A DNA stretch of 64,000 bases. It comes from Acidobacteriota bacterium. Its GTDB lineage: Bacteria > Acidobacteriota > Terriglobia > Acidiferrales > UBA7541. Below are positions 24,278 to 32,113 of this stretch, in pieces (positions within the stretch are counted from its first letter, which is position 1; each line of letters opens with the position of its first letter). The notes beneath the pieces were generated by a model that saw only the letters and a list, made by a program, of their open reading frames with translations, had not been told where the DNA came from and did no database searches. The DNA lies in the NCBI GenBank assembly GCA_003223215.1, contig QHYH01000093.1, forward strand, positions 62,001-126,000, read 5' to 3'. A program made the translations under genes and the position numbers.

Positions 24278-25411
24278 GTGGAAGCGAACACGCGCATTTT
24301 GGGCATCGAATCCTCCTGCGACGAGACCGCCGCGGCTGTGGTTGTCGACGGGCGTGAAATTCTGTCCAGTATCGTGGCGTCGCAACTCGACGTGCACCGC
24401 AAATATGGCGGCGTCGTGCCGGAACTGGCTTCCCGCGAGCATTTGCGGCAAATCGTGCCGGTGGTCCGCGAAGCGCTCGGGCAAGCGCGCCTGAAGCTGC
24501 AAGAAGTGGACGCCATCGGCGTGACACAAGGACCGGGCCTGGTCGGCGCGCTGCTTGTGGGAATTACCTACGGGAAGACCCTGGCACAATCACTGGGAAA
24601 GCCGCTCGTGCCGGTCAACCATCTGGAGGGCCACGTCCACGCCGTTTTTCTTGAAGCGCACAAAGCGCGGCGCATTCCCAAATTGCCTGCCGTGTGCCTG
24701 ATTGTTTCCGGAGGCCACACGCTTCTTTGCGAAGTGAACGCCGAAGACCCCGGTGTTCCGGTGGCGGGCGCGCTTTTTCGCTACCGCAGGCTCGGACAAA
24801 CGCGCGACGACGCGGCGGGCGAAGCTTATGACAAAGTCGCGAAGTTGCTGGCGCTTGGCTACCCGGGAGGGCCCATTCTTGACCGGCTGGCGGCTGCCGC
24901 CGAGATAGCCTCCCCGCCGGTGAAGTTCGGCCCGACAAAGACCCGTGGCAACCCGCTCGACTTCAGCTTCAGTGGCCTGAAAACCGCAGTGCTCTATCAT
25001 TTACGCGAACATGCGGAATACTCCGGCGAGATTCGCAAGCGAGAAGAAGCCCTGGCGCGCGGCGAACGAAAATTCGACCAGTTGCTCCCGCTTTGCAGCA
25101 AAACCACGCTTGGGCTTGTGCGGGAATTTCAAAATGCGGTGGTTCGCGATCTGGTGGACCGCACCATGGCCGCCGCAGAGAAACTCGGGGTTGCGACGGT
25201 TTTGGTGTCTGGCGGCGTGGCCGCCAACAGCCAGTTGCGCACGACATTCGAGGAACGCGCGCGGCCTGTCGGTATCGAGGTGTTCTTTCCCAGCCGAGCG
25301 CTCTCTACGGATAACGCCGCCATGATCGCGGCGGCCGCGTATGCGCGATTTCGGGCGGGCAGGCTTGCGGATGTCACCCTGAATGCTGACCCAAGCCTCG
25401 CGCTCGCCTAG
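24278..25411 (+). CDS. tsaD: tRNA N6-adenosine threonylcarbamoyltransferase
   Basis: A 377-residue ASKHA-fold enzyme that, with TsaB and TsaE, transfers the threonylcarbamoyl group to A37 of ANN-decoding tRNAs. Motifs: LGIESSCDETAAAVV at the start, metal-binding histidines in NHLEGHVHAVF, the nucleotide-binding VSGGHTLLCEV, and VSGGVAANSQLR near the C-terminus. DDAAGEAYDKVAKLLALGYPGGP is a textbook TsaD segment. Start is GTG 24278, only two bases after the galU stop, implying coupling. Its partner tsaB is also in this window at 30774, though not in the same operon. Confidence 0.95.
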   Translation: MEANTRILGIESSCDETAAAVVVDGREILSSIVASQLDVHRKYGGVVPELASREHLRQIVPVVREALGQARLKLQEVDAIGVTQGPGLVGALLVGITYGKTLAQSLGKPLVPVNHLEGHVHAVFLEAHKARRIPKLPAVCLIVSGGHTLLCEVNAEDPGVPVAGALFRYRRLGQTRDDAAGEAYDKVAKLLALGYPGGPILDRLAAAAEIASPPVKFGPTKTRGNPLDFSFSGLKTAVLYHLREHAEYSGEIRKREEALARGERKFDQLLPLCSKTTLGLVREFQNAVVRDLVDRTMAAAEKLGVATVLVSGGVAANSQLRTTFEERARPVGIEVFFPSRALSTDNAAMIAAAAYARFRAGRLADVTLNADPSLALA

Positions 25412-25438
25412 GAAAATGGAACGCGAGGAGAATCATTC

Positions 25439-26569
25439 GTGAGAATCGCGAAGTCGCTTCTTTTGAACATATTTCTATTGTGCGCTGTTTGTTCGGCGAG
25501 CGCGGCCGCGGCCCAGACGACGCGATGGACCGAGCAAAAGGCGAACGAATGGTACGCAAAGCAGCCGTGGCTTATTGGGAGCAATTACATTCCGCGCTCG
25601 GCGATCAATGAGCTGGAAATGTGGCAGGAGGCGACTTTTAATCCGGAACAAATCGACCAGGAATTTGGCTGGGCCGAATCCCTCGGCATGAACACGATGC
25701 GCGTCTTCCTGCATGACTTGCTCTGGCAACAGGACGCTGATGGTTTCAAGAAGCGCATCAACGAGTTTTTGACGATTGCAGCGAAACATCGCATTCGACC
25801 GGTCTTTGTGCTCTTCGATTCTTGCTGGGATCCTCTGCCGCACCCGGGGCCGCAGCACCCACCGATTCCCGGCGTTCACAATTCCGGCTGGGTGCAAAGC
25901 CCGGGCGCCGTCGCGCTGGGGGATGCGAAGCAGTACCCGCGGCTCAAAGCCTATGTGCAAGGAGTAGTAGGAGCATTTGCGAAGGATGATCGCATTCTGG
26001 CCTGGGACATTTGGAACGAACCCGGCAACCGCAATATGGGCAGCTATGCGAAAGAGGAATTGAAGGATAAAACGGCGCGCGTGCTGGTGCTTCTGCCGCA
26101 GACGTTTGAATGGGCGCGCGAAGTGAATCCCACGCAGCCGCTGACCAGCGGGGTCTGCTGCGTGGACCAGGCGCCCGATGGATCCCATCTTGGCGAGCTC
26201 GAGCAGATTCAACTACGCGAATCCGACATCGTGACTTTTCACAACTACAGCTGGCCCGAATACTTCAAGAGGGAAGTTGCCTGGCTCAAGAAATACAATC
26301 GGCCCGTCATCTGCACGGAGTTTATGGCGCGCTCTGTGGGCAGCACCTTCGACACGATTTTGCCCATCGCCAAGGAAGAAAAGGTGGGAGCGATCAACTG
26401 GGGATTCGTCGTCGGCAGGACGCAGACGAATTTGCCCTGGGAATCGTGGCAGCATCCCTACATCCTCGAGCCGCCTCCGGTGTGGTTTCATGAAGTGCTG
26501 CACCCTGACGGAAAGCCGTATCGCGAAGGGGAAGCGGAGCTGATCCGCCAGCTCACCGGAAGAAAGTGA
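25439..26569 (+). CDS. Secreted glycoside hydrolase, GH5-like (clan GH-A)
   Basis: A 376-residue exported protein starting at GTG 25439 with GAGGAG upstream. The signal peptide is LLLNIFLLCAVCSASAAAAQ. The remainder is a TIM barrel with a probable acid/base Glu194 in WDIWNEPGN and a probable nucleophile Glu294 in ICTEFMAR. Other clan GH-A features are LGMNTMRVFLHDLLW near strand 2 and FHNYSWPE near strand 6. This supports a retaining beta-glycosidase acting on plant or fungal polysaccharide; cellulase, mannanase and xylanase specificities cannot be separated here. tsaD ends 27 bases upstream and the 5-oxoprolinase genes follow. Confidence 0.82.
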   Translation: MRIAKSLLLNIFLLCAVCSASAAAAQTTRWTEQKANEWYAKQPWLIGSNYIPRSAINELEMWQEATFNPEQIDQEFGWAESLGMNTMRVFLHDLLWQQDADGFKKRINEFLTIAAKHRIRPVFVLFDSCWDPLPHPGPQHPPIPGVHNSGWVQSPGAVALGDAKQYPRLKAYVQGVVGAFAKDDRILAWDIWNEPGNRNMGSYAKEELKDKTARVLVLLPQTFEWAREVNPTQPLTSGVCCVDQAPDGSHLGELEQIQLRESDIVTFHNYSWPEYFKREVAWLKKYNRPVICTEFMARSVGSTFDTILPIAKEEKVGAINWGFVVGRTQTNLPWESWQHPYILEPPPVWFHEVLHPDGKPYREGEAELIRQLTGRK

Positions 26570-26644
26570 TCATCGGTCTTGACAAAACCGAACAGTTGGA
26601 CCGGATGACTTTTGGCGGCGTCGAAGCGGTATACTCTCGCGGAC

Positions 26645-27343
26645 ATGCCCGCGAAGAAGAGCGCCGGAGCGCGATTCGAACCAGCCAGCGATCAGTCGCT
26701 GCTCGTCTATTTTGGCGAACAAATCACACTCGAAGCAAACGAGAACGTCAGAAGGCTTCTGCATCTGCTGGAGCAGGAACCGATTCCCGGTGTCGACAAC
26801 CTGCATCCGGCGTATTGCTCGCTGCTGGTAAAGTTTGCGGCGTTGAAGTGGCGGCACCAGGAGCTGGAAAGACAGCTCCGCAAATACCTTGGCCGGCTAA
26901 ACAACGTGAGGTTGCCAGAGCCGAGGCTCGTGGAAATTCCCGTGTGCTATGGTCGGGAGTTTGGACCGGACCTTGACGAAGTCGCCGCGATGCATGGAAT
27001 TACGCCGGAGCGCGTCATTGAGCTACACACCTCGGCGACTTATCTTGTCTATTTCTTGGGATTTGTGCCGGGTTTCGCCTATCTTGGCGAATTGGCGCGA
27101 GAATTGGTGACCCCGCGATTGCTATCGCCGCGCAGGAAAGTGCCGGCCGGAAGCGTAGGGATTGCCGGCAACCAGACGGGAGTATATCCGTTTGAAACTC
27201 CGGGCGGATGGAGATTGCTGGGGCGCTCGCCCCTGGCGATGTTTCGGACCGATAGAGACGGTCTCTGCCTTCTCTCCATCGGCGATCGCGTGAGATTTGT
27301 GCCGGTTTCGCGGGAACGGTTCGCGGAGTTCGAACGCGCATGA
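26645..27343 (+). CDS. pxpB: 5-oxoprolinase subunit B (KipI-like)
   Basis: A 232-residue protein of the KipI/PxpB family. The N-terminus (ASDQSLLVYFGEQITLEANENVRRL) and late motifs (YLVYFLGFVPGFAYLGEL, TPRLLSPRRKVPAGSVGIAGNQ, YPFETPGGWRLLGRSP) are family hallmarks. With PxpA and PxpC it forms the ATP-dependent 5-oxoprolinase that opens pyroglutamate to glutamate. ATG 26645 is favoured over an upstream in-frame TTG; a TATACT box 10-15 bases before it is a possible -10. It overlaps pxpC by four bases (ATGA), indicating translational coupling. Confidence 0.92.
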   Translation: MPAKKSAGARFEPASDQSLLVYFGEQITLEANENVRRLLHLLEQEPIPGVDNLHPAYCSLLVKFAALKWRHQELERQLRKYLGRLNNVRLPEPRLVEIPVCYGREFGPDLDEVAAMHGITPERVIELHTSATYLVYFLGFVPGFAYLGELARELVTPRLLSPRRKVPAGSVGIAGNQTGVYPFETPGGWRLLGRSPLAMFRTDRDGLCLLSIGDRVRFVPVSRERFAEFERA

Positions 27344-28308
27344 AGGTCATTGAAGTGCTGGCGCCGGGGCTGCTCACAACCGTGCAGGACTTGGGGCGAG
27401 AAGGCTTCGGCCCGATGGGCGTCTCGCCTTCCGGTGCGGCCGACCCGGTCGCACTGCGTATCGGTAACCGGCTGGTGGGAAACGCCGCAATTGCCGCCGC
27501 ACTCGAGATGACGCTTCTCGGCGGAACGTTTCTGTTCCCCGAAGGGGCTTTGGCGGCTCTCACGGGCTCGGATTTCGGCGCGGCACTGGACGGCGCGGAT
27601 CGTCTGCCGTGGGCTTCGTTCGAAGTGAAGCCTGGCCAAACCCTTCGGCTGGGAGCAACGCGTTCGGGCGCCCGGTGTTATTTGTGCCTACAAGGCGGAA
27701 TCGCCGTGAAACCGTTTCTCGGAAGCGCATCCACGCATCTTTTGAGCGGTCTCGGCGGTTACCAGGGCAGAGCCTTGCGCAAAGGAGACGTGCTGAAGAC
27801 GGGAGACTCAGACGGCGGCCCGAACCGCACTCTTGGTACGAATCGCTGCAAAAAGGTGACGCCAAAGATCCTGGAGGGTCTTCGGCCACGCAAGATCCTG
27901 CGCGTCACCCCCGGCCCGCAAAGGGGTTGGTTCTCGCAAGCAGCCGAGAAAGTCTTTTATGGCGGCACCTACGGTGTTTCCGAAGAGGCAAATCGCATGG
28001 GTCTCAGGCTTCACGGCCCGCCCGTTCCCGAAGGCGCACACGGCGGAATGATTAGCGAAGGCGTGTCGTTGGGTGCCGTGCAGATCGCCGCTGACGGGAT
28101 GCCCATTATCTTGTCTGTGGAGCAGCAAACCACCGGCGGATATGCGAAGATGGCCAACGTCATTTCGGCGGACTTCGGCAGCCTAGGCCAGCTTCGCCCG
28201 CGCGATGAAATTCGTTTCAGACGTGTGACCTTCGAAACCGCGCGCAAGCTGCTGATGGAGCAGGAGAAGTTGCTGACCGCGAAGGACTCGATTGTGGAAA
28301 CGATCTAA
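27340..28308 (+). CDS. pxpC: 5-oxoprolinase subunit C (KipA-like, biotin-dependent carboxyltransferase fold)
   Basis: A 322-residue protein of the KipA/PxpC family. Diagnostic segments are VLAPGLLTTVQDLGREGF at the N-terminus, GVSPSGAADPVALRIGNRLV, and near the C-terminus VSEEANRMGLRLHGP with SEGVSLGAVQIAADGMPIIL. It works with PxpB and PxpA in the cytoplasm to hydrolyse 5-oxoproline, a spontaneous breakdown product of glutamine and glutathione. Start codon overlaps the pxpB stop. pxpA follows after 97 bases. Confidence 0.93.
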   Translation: MKVIEVLAPGLLTTVQDLGREGFGPMGVSPSGAADPVALRIGNRLVGNAAIAAALEMTLLGGTFLFPEGALAALTGSDFGAALDGADRLPWASFEVKPGQTLRLGATRSGARCYLCLQGGIAVKPFLGSASTHLLSGLGGYQGRALRKGDVLKTGDSDGGPNRTLGTNRCKKVTPKILEGLRPRKILRVTPGPQRGWFSQAAEKVFYGGTYGVSEEANRMGLRLHGPPVPEGAHGGMISEGVSLGAVQIAADGMPIILSVEQQTTGGYAKMANVISADFGSLGQLRPRDEIRFRRVTFETARKLLMEQEKLLTAKDSIVETI

Positions 28309-28405
28309 GATCGCTTAGCGCCTCTGTCGTTCTCGAGCGGCGCGAGCAATCGCGGCAAAATCCTTAGGCGGAAGGAATCCCAGAAATCCCGGGGAGACGA
28401 AGCGA

Positions 28406-29227
28406 GTGACGCGTATCGACATCAATTGCGACATGGGCGAACTGCCCGAGGCTGTTGGCGACGGCACGCAGGAAGCCCTCCTGCGCTCGATCACCTCTGC
28501 AAACGTGGCCTGCGGCGGGCACGCGGGGGACGAACGCACCATGCAAACCACCGTTGAGCAGGCCCTACGCGCTCGAGTGGCGGTTGGAGCTCATCCGGGC
28601 TATCCGGATCGCAAGAACTTCGGCCGGCTTGAGTTGAAGATGCCTTTGGATGCGGTTCGAGACTCCCTCTGCGAGCAGGTTCGCGCGCTTGCAAGCGTTG
28701 CTGCCGCGTGCGGCGCGAAGCTTGTTCACGTTAAACCACACGGTGCGCTTTACAATCAGGCGGTGAAGAATCGCGAACTGGCGGAAGCTATCGCGAATGG
28801 TGTGAGCGAGGCTGCTCGAGCCGAAAGCGACAGCTTGCGCAAGGATATCGTCCTCGTTGGACTCGCAGGCTCGGCAATGCTCGATGTTTTCCGCCAAGCA
28901 GGCTTCGCCGTCGCCGCCGAAGCCTTTGCCGACCGCCGCTACGAATCCGATGGAACCTTGCGCTCCCGTAAATTCGCAGACGCGCTCGTCCGAGACCCGG
29001 CGGAGGCCGCCAGACAAGCCCTCAGCATCGCCGAGCGCGGCATCGTGACCGCTCACGACGGCACCGAAGTGAGGCTCAGCGCCGAAACCATTTGCATCCA
29101 CGGCGACACGCCTGGCGCCCCGCAAATTGCGGCGGCGGTCGCCCGCACCCTCCGCGACGCCGGCGTAAGTCTAAGTGCGCTTGCGGTGGCAGCGAATCAG
29201 ACCGGGAAATGGGCACCGCGAAGGTGA
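28406..29227 (+). CDS. pxpA: 5-oxoprolinase subunit A (LamB/YcsF family)
   Basis: A 273-residue member of the LamB/YcsF family. It opens with IDINCDMGE and continues with SANVACGGHAGDERTM, GAHPGYPDRKNFGR, LVHVKPHGALYNQ, and the late EAFADRRYESDGTLRSR; all are invariant family blocks. The start is GTG 28406. PxpA supplies the catalytic half of ATP-dependent 5-oxoprolinase. The stop at 29227 is three bases from the stop of the convergent exported-protein gene. Confidence 0.95.
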   Translation: MTRIDINCDMGELPEAVGDGTQEALLRSITSANVACGGHAGDERTMQTTVEQALRARVAVGAHPGYPDRKNFGRLELKMPLDAVRDSLCEQVRALASVAAACGAKLVHVKPHGALYNQAVKNRELAEAIANGVSEAARAESDSLRKDIVLVGLAGSAMLDVFRQAGFAVAAEAFADRRYESDGTLRSRKFADALVRDPAEAARQALSIAERGIVTAHDGTEVRLSAETICIHGDTPGAPQIAAAVARTLRDAGVSLSALAVAANQTGKWAPRR

Positions 29228-29230
29228 ACG

Positions 29231-29845
29231 TTATTTCTTCTTATCCGAATTCGGCGACTCGACGTAGACAAGGTTGAGTATGCTGCCCGCACCGCTAGGT
29301 TGGATTCCCACGATATGCTGTTTTTCCTTCGTTCCCGCCTTGAAGGTCATTTCGCCTGGGCCAGGTTTATCCGTTTCGCAGCTGAGCTGGTTCGAGGATT
29401 GGCTCTCGTTTTTGTCCCCGGCTTCGGAAGAGGAGGCACCACAGTCCAGTACCGTCCCGTATTTTGCCAAAGCCTTCTTGTAGAAGGTGGCGACTTTTTG
29501 CGGTGAATCGTTGGAATCCAGCGTGACGACGGCCAGCTTGAACGCGAACGAGTTGCCCCAAAGTCCAAACTTCCCCGAGGATTGATTTTCGTCCTTGTCT
29601 CGATGAGGCCTTGCTCCCGGATAGATAGGCAATCCAACATCCTTGGCGCTGGCTTCCGCGTCGAAGTAAATGCCCGCGCCCTGCGAGCCCTTGCCGCTCG
29701 CTGAGTCCTTGTCCGGCTTTTCCTGAGCTGCCAGAGATAAGGCCGAGCACAGCATCCCACAGGTCACAACCAATGCTAGCGCTCGTGCGAGGGCATGAAC
29801 GCTTTTTCGAGAATCGGGCACTTCTCGCCATGTTCTTGTGTTCAT
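29231..29845 (-). CDS. Exported protein of unknown function
   Basis: A 204-residue protein with a signal peptide (LALVVTCGMLCSALSLAAQ, cleaved near residue 40). The mature part has a VGLPIYPGARPHRD motif and VATFYKKALAKYGTVLDC, a pattern I associate with conserved acidobacterial secreted proteins in which a 'pYPGA' strand precedes an FYK helix. Function is unknown. Two cysteines (DCGASS, LSCETD) could form a disulfide. A purine-rich AAGGGGGG precedes ATG 29845. It is convergent with pxpA and lies downstream of carD, from which it is separated by the carD terminator. Confidence 0.7.
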   Translation of the reverse strand: MNTRTWREVPDSRKSVHALARALALVVTCGMLCSALSLAAQEKPDKDSASGKGSQGAGIYFDAEASAKDVGLPIYPGARPHRDKDENQSSGKFGLWGNSFAFKLAVVTLDSNDSPQKVATFYKKALAKYGTVLDCGASSSEAGDKNESQSSNQLSCETDKPGPGEMTFKAGTKEKQHIVGIQPSGAGSILNLVYVESPNSDKKK

Positions 29846-29904
29846 GAAATTCCCCCCTTCACGGTACGTGCAACGTCACTGGAAAGTTCCCCGCTACCGA
29901 AGAA

Positions 29905-29935
29905 ACAAAAAGCGGGCAAGAGCAACTTGCCCGCT
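29905..29935 (-). terminator. Rho-independent terminator of carD
   Basis: Read on the minus strand, a perfect 10-bp stem (agcgggcaag/cttgcccgct, 29935-29911) with a five-base loop is followed by TTTTTGTTTCTT. It begins 31 bases after the carD stop. This is the clearest intrinsic terminator in the first half of the window. Confidence 0.9.
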
Positions 29936-29966
29936 TCGGAAAAGCGCTGCCGCAGAACCGGCAAAG

Positions 29967-30488
29967 CTATTCGAATTTCTCCGTCATGATGGGGAACTGC
30001 AGCTTGGCCTTGGCGAGCGACTTTACCACCAAGACCTCGGCCAGTTCGGCAGTGGTGTTCTTGGCGGTGGCCATTTCGCTGACGAGCAGGTACTTGGCGC
30101 GCTCGAGCATTTTCTTTTCACGGAAGGAGAGAGGCTTGCTACGACTGAGGGAAACGAGGCTCTTCAGCACGGCGGCCACTTCAATGAGCGACCCCGTGCG
30201 CATGCGTTCGGAGTTCTCCTTGAAGCGGTGCTTCCAGTCCGGATGCGAGTTGAGTTTGCCCTTTTCAAGGAAGCCCAGGACTTTGATGGATTCATTTGAG
30301 CGAATGACGGACCGTAGGCCTACCGTGCCGGCGTTCGACTGCGGCACCATCACGCGCAATCCGCTGGAAACAATACGTATCATGTAGTAACGCTCGGTTC
30401 TGCCATTCAACACACCGTAGTTGATCTGCTCCACAATGCCTACACCATGATTCGGGTAAACCACTTTGTCGCCGATCTTATAGTCCAT
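29967..30488 (-). CDS. carD: CarD family transcriptional regulator
   Basis: A 173-residue protein. The N-terminal Tudor-like RNA-polymerase-interaction domain (about 1-60: YKIGDKVVYPNHGVGIVEQI, RYYMIRIVSSGLRVMVP) is followed by the helical DNA-binding domain (about 70-160: SLIEVAAVLKSLVSLSR, LSFREKKMLERAKYLLVSE). CarD binds the RNAP beta subunit and stabilises the open complex at rRNA and housekeeping promoters. I place the start at ATG 30488 because MDYKIGDKV is the canonical N-terminus; the frame stays open far upstream but that sequence is unrelated. It has its own near-consensus promoter and a strong terminator, so it is a single-gene unit. Mfd in this window carries the related RNAP-interaction domain. 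Confidence 0.95.
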   Translation of the reverse strand: MDYKIGDKVVYPNHGVGIVEQINYGVLNGRTERYYMIRIVSSGLRVMVPQSNAGTVGLRSVIRSNESIKVLGFLEKGKLNSHPDWKHRFKENSERMRTGSLIEVAAVLKSLVSLSRSKPLSFREKKMLERAKYLLVSEMATAKNTTAELAEVLVVKSLAKAKLQFPIMTEKFE

Positions 30489-30519
30489 GATTTTGGATGC
30501 CCCCCACGAAGCTAAATGG

Positions 30520-30548
30520 AGTATAGGAACTTGTGCTGTAAGAGTCAA
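30520..30548 (-). promoter_or_regulatory. Near-consensus sigma-70 promoter of carD
   Basis: On the minus strand TTGACT (30548-30543) and TATACT (30525-30520) are separated by exactly 17 bases, five of six consensus positions each. The transcription start would be near 30513, giving a leader of about 25 bases. Such strength suits a constitutive, abundant RNAP-associated factor. Confidence 0.75.
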
Positions 30549-30773
30549 GGATATATCCTGTGGAATGAAGAGGTTAGAGAAAAATCGATCCAAATTTGGC
30601 AGCCGAATTGCTGAGGCTGCCGCCCGGGGAGGTTTCCAGGTAGCACCATGCGCTCCCCCAAACATGCCGTTCGGGGCGCGCATCCGACCAAACACTGGTG
30701 AAACAGTTGTTTCTCTTCCTTCCTTGATCTTGCGCAGGTCTGGTTGCGTCTGGCGTTGCGGTAGAATGCGGAT

Positions 30774-31487
30774 GTGATTGTCCTGTCGATAGATACGTGC
30801 GATGGGCGGGGGAGCGTGGCGGTCCTCCGAGACGAGGTGATTCTCGCCGTGTTGTCTCATGAAACGAACCAGGAGTACTCGTCCTGGCTGCTTCCCGCAG
30901 CGAGTGCGGTGCTTAGAAATGCCGGGCTTCGCATGGACGAGGTAGGCGGCTATGCGGTCGCGGCTGGGCCCGGATCGTTTACCGGGGTGCGCGTGGGGTT
31001 GACGAGTGTCAAGGCTTGGGCCGAAGTGTACGGCAAACCGGTGGCAGGTGTGTCGCGGCTTGAGGCTTTTGCCGCGCAGGCGAGTCGCACGTCCCGTGTC
31101 GCGGCGTTTGTCGACGCGCAACGCGGACAACTGTTCGGAGCAGTTTATCGGCAAGACGGCTCCGGGTTGGCCAAGATCGGCGAAGAGATGGTGATTGCTC
31201 CGGCAAAATTTGTCGAGACCGCGGTCGAACTGGCCAATGAGGAGAAAATCACTTGGGCTTCGTCCGACGCTTGGCTCCTTAGTGGCGAGGGCGCTTGGAG
31301 AGAGCGAGAGAAGCGCGGTGAGTCCATCGAGCAGGTATCAGCAACGCTCGCGGGAATCCTGGGGCGCATCGGCCTTAGACGGCTGAAGGAGGGAAAAACG
31401 ACCGACGCCGTTGGACTCAACGCGAACTACGTGCGGCGGTCCGACGCAGAGATTTTTTGGAAAGGCGGCGCGGCGCATGGCCACTGA
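30774..31487 (+). CDS. tsaB: tRNA threonylcarbamoyladenosine biosynthesis protein TsaB
   Basis: A 237-residue ASKHA-fold protein, an inactive paralogue of TsaD that scaffolds t6A synthesis. Motifs: VLSIDTCDGRGSVAVL at the start, HSWLLP replaced here by YSSWLLPAASAVL, and the hallmark AAGPGSFTGVRVGLTSVKAWAE. The start is GTG 30774. It overlaps rimI by 11 bases; the pairing tsaB-rimI is widespread. The divergent carD start lies 285 bases away. Confidence 0.93.
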   Translation: MIVLSIDTCDGRGSVAVLRDEVILAVLSHETNQEYSSWLLPAASAVLRNAGLRMDEVGGYAVAAGPGSFTGVRVGLTSVKAWAEVYGKPVAGVSRLEAFAAQASRTSRVAAFVDAQRGQLFGAVYRQDGSGLAKIGEEMVIAPAKFVETAVELANEEKITWASSDAWLLSGEGAWREREKRGESIEQVSATLAGILGRIGLRRLKEGKTTDAVGLNANYVRRSDAEIFWKGGAAHGH

Positions 31488-31965
31488 ATTACGGCAAGAG
31501 CGGGCGAGGCCTGCGATGCGAATGCTGCGCGCGGAAGACGCCGAGGCAGTTGCGGAGATTTTGCGCCAAGCGCCGCAAGCAGTGTTTTGGCCGGAAGCGA
31601 GCGTGAAAGAAGTCCTCGAATGGAAGGGAAGCCTAGGTCTGGTTATCGAGGCGGCTGGAAAAGTCGTGGGTTTCCTGATCGGGAGGCAGACCACCGAGGA
31701 AGCGGAAGTCTTGAATCTGGCGGTGGCGCCGCAAGACCGGCGAAAAGGCACCGGCGGTAGGCTTTTGCAAGCGGCGGTCGAGGAGTTTCGAACGCGCGGC
31801 GCAAACCGCGTGTATTTGGAGGTTCGCGAATCCAACGCGGCGGGAATCGCTTTCTACGAAAAGCACGGGTTTTGGAAGGCAGGTCGCCGCGAAGGATACT
31901 ATCGCGACCCCGTCGAAACAGCCATCATCATGCAGAAGAGGTTCGAGGATTCACGCGAAAGGTAG
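31477..31965 (+). CDS. rimI: Ribosomal-protein-alanine N-acetyltransferase (GNAT)
   Basis: A 162-residue GNAT enzyme. The acetyl-CoA loop appears as VAPQDRRKGTGGRLLQAA, preceded by EAEVLNLAV (motif A strand) and followed by VYLEVRESNAAGIAFYEKHGFWKAGRREGYY, split here into the usual RimI E-V-R-x-S-N-x-x-A motif. RimI acetylates the N-terminal alanine of ribosomal protein S18. Start ATG 31477 (MATELRQE) lies inside tsaB. Association with tsaB is the main argument for RimI over other GNATs. Confidence 0.85.
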   Translation: MATELRQERARPAMRMLRAEDAEAVAEILRQAPQAVFWPEASVKEVLEWKGSLGLVIEAAGKVVGFLIGRQTTEEAEVLNLAVAPQDRRKGTGGRLLQAAVEEFRTRGANRVYLEVRESNAAGIAFYEKHGFWKAGRREGYYRDPVETAIIMQKRFEDSRER

Positions 31966-32113
31966 CTTGCGATTACCCGCTTCTTCCCAGAGCTCTGACC
32001 CGGCCTTGCGCTCACACCTTGCCACGGTTCTCCCTGAATGGCCTTGCCGAGGCACGCCGGAAGGCCCTGAATCTGATACTGTTTCTCTCCGCATCTGACG
32101 GATGGGAGGAGAA

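Noticed and set aside
26667-26690. gattcgaacc, resembling the T-arm of a minus-strand tRNA
   Set aside because: No acceptor stem, D-arm or anticodon arm can be drawn around it; it lies in the coding start of pxpB.
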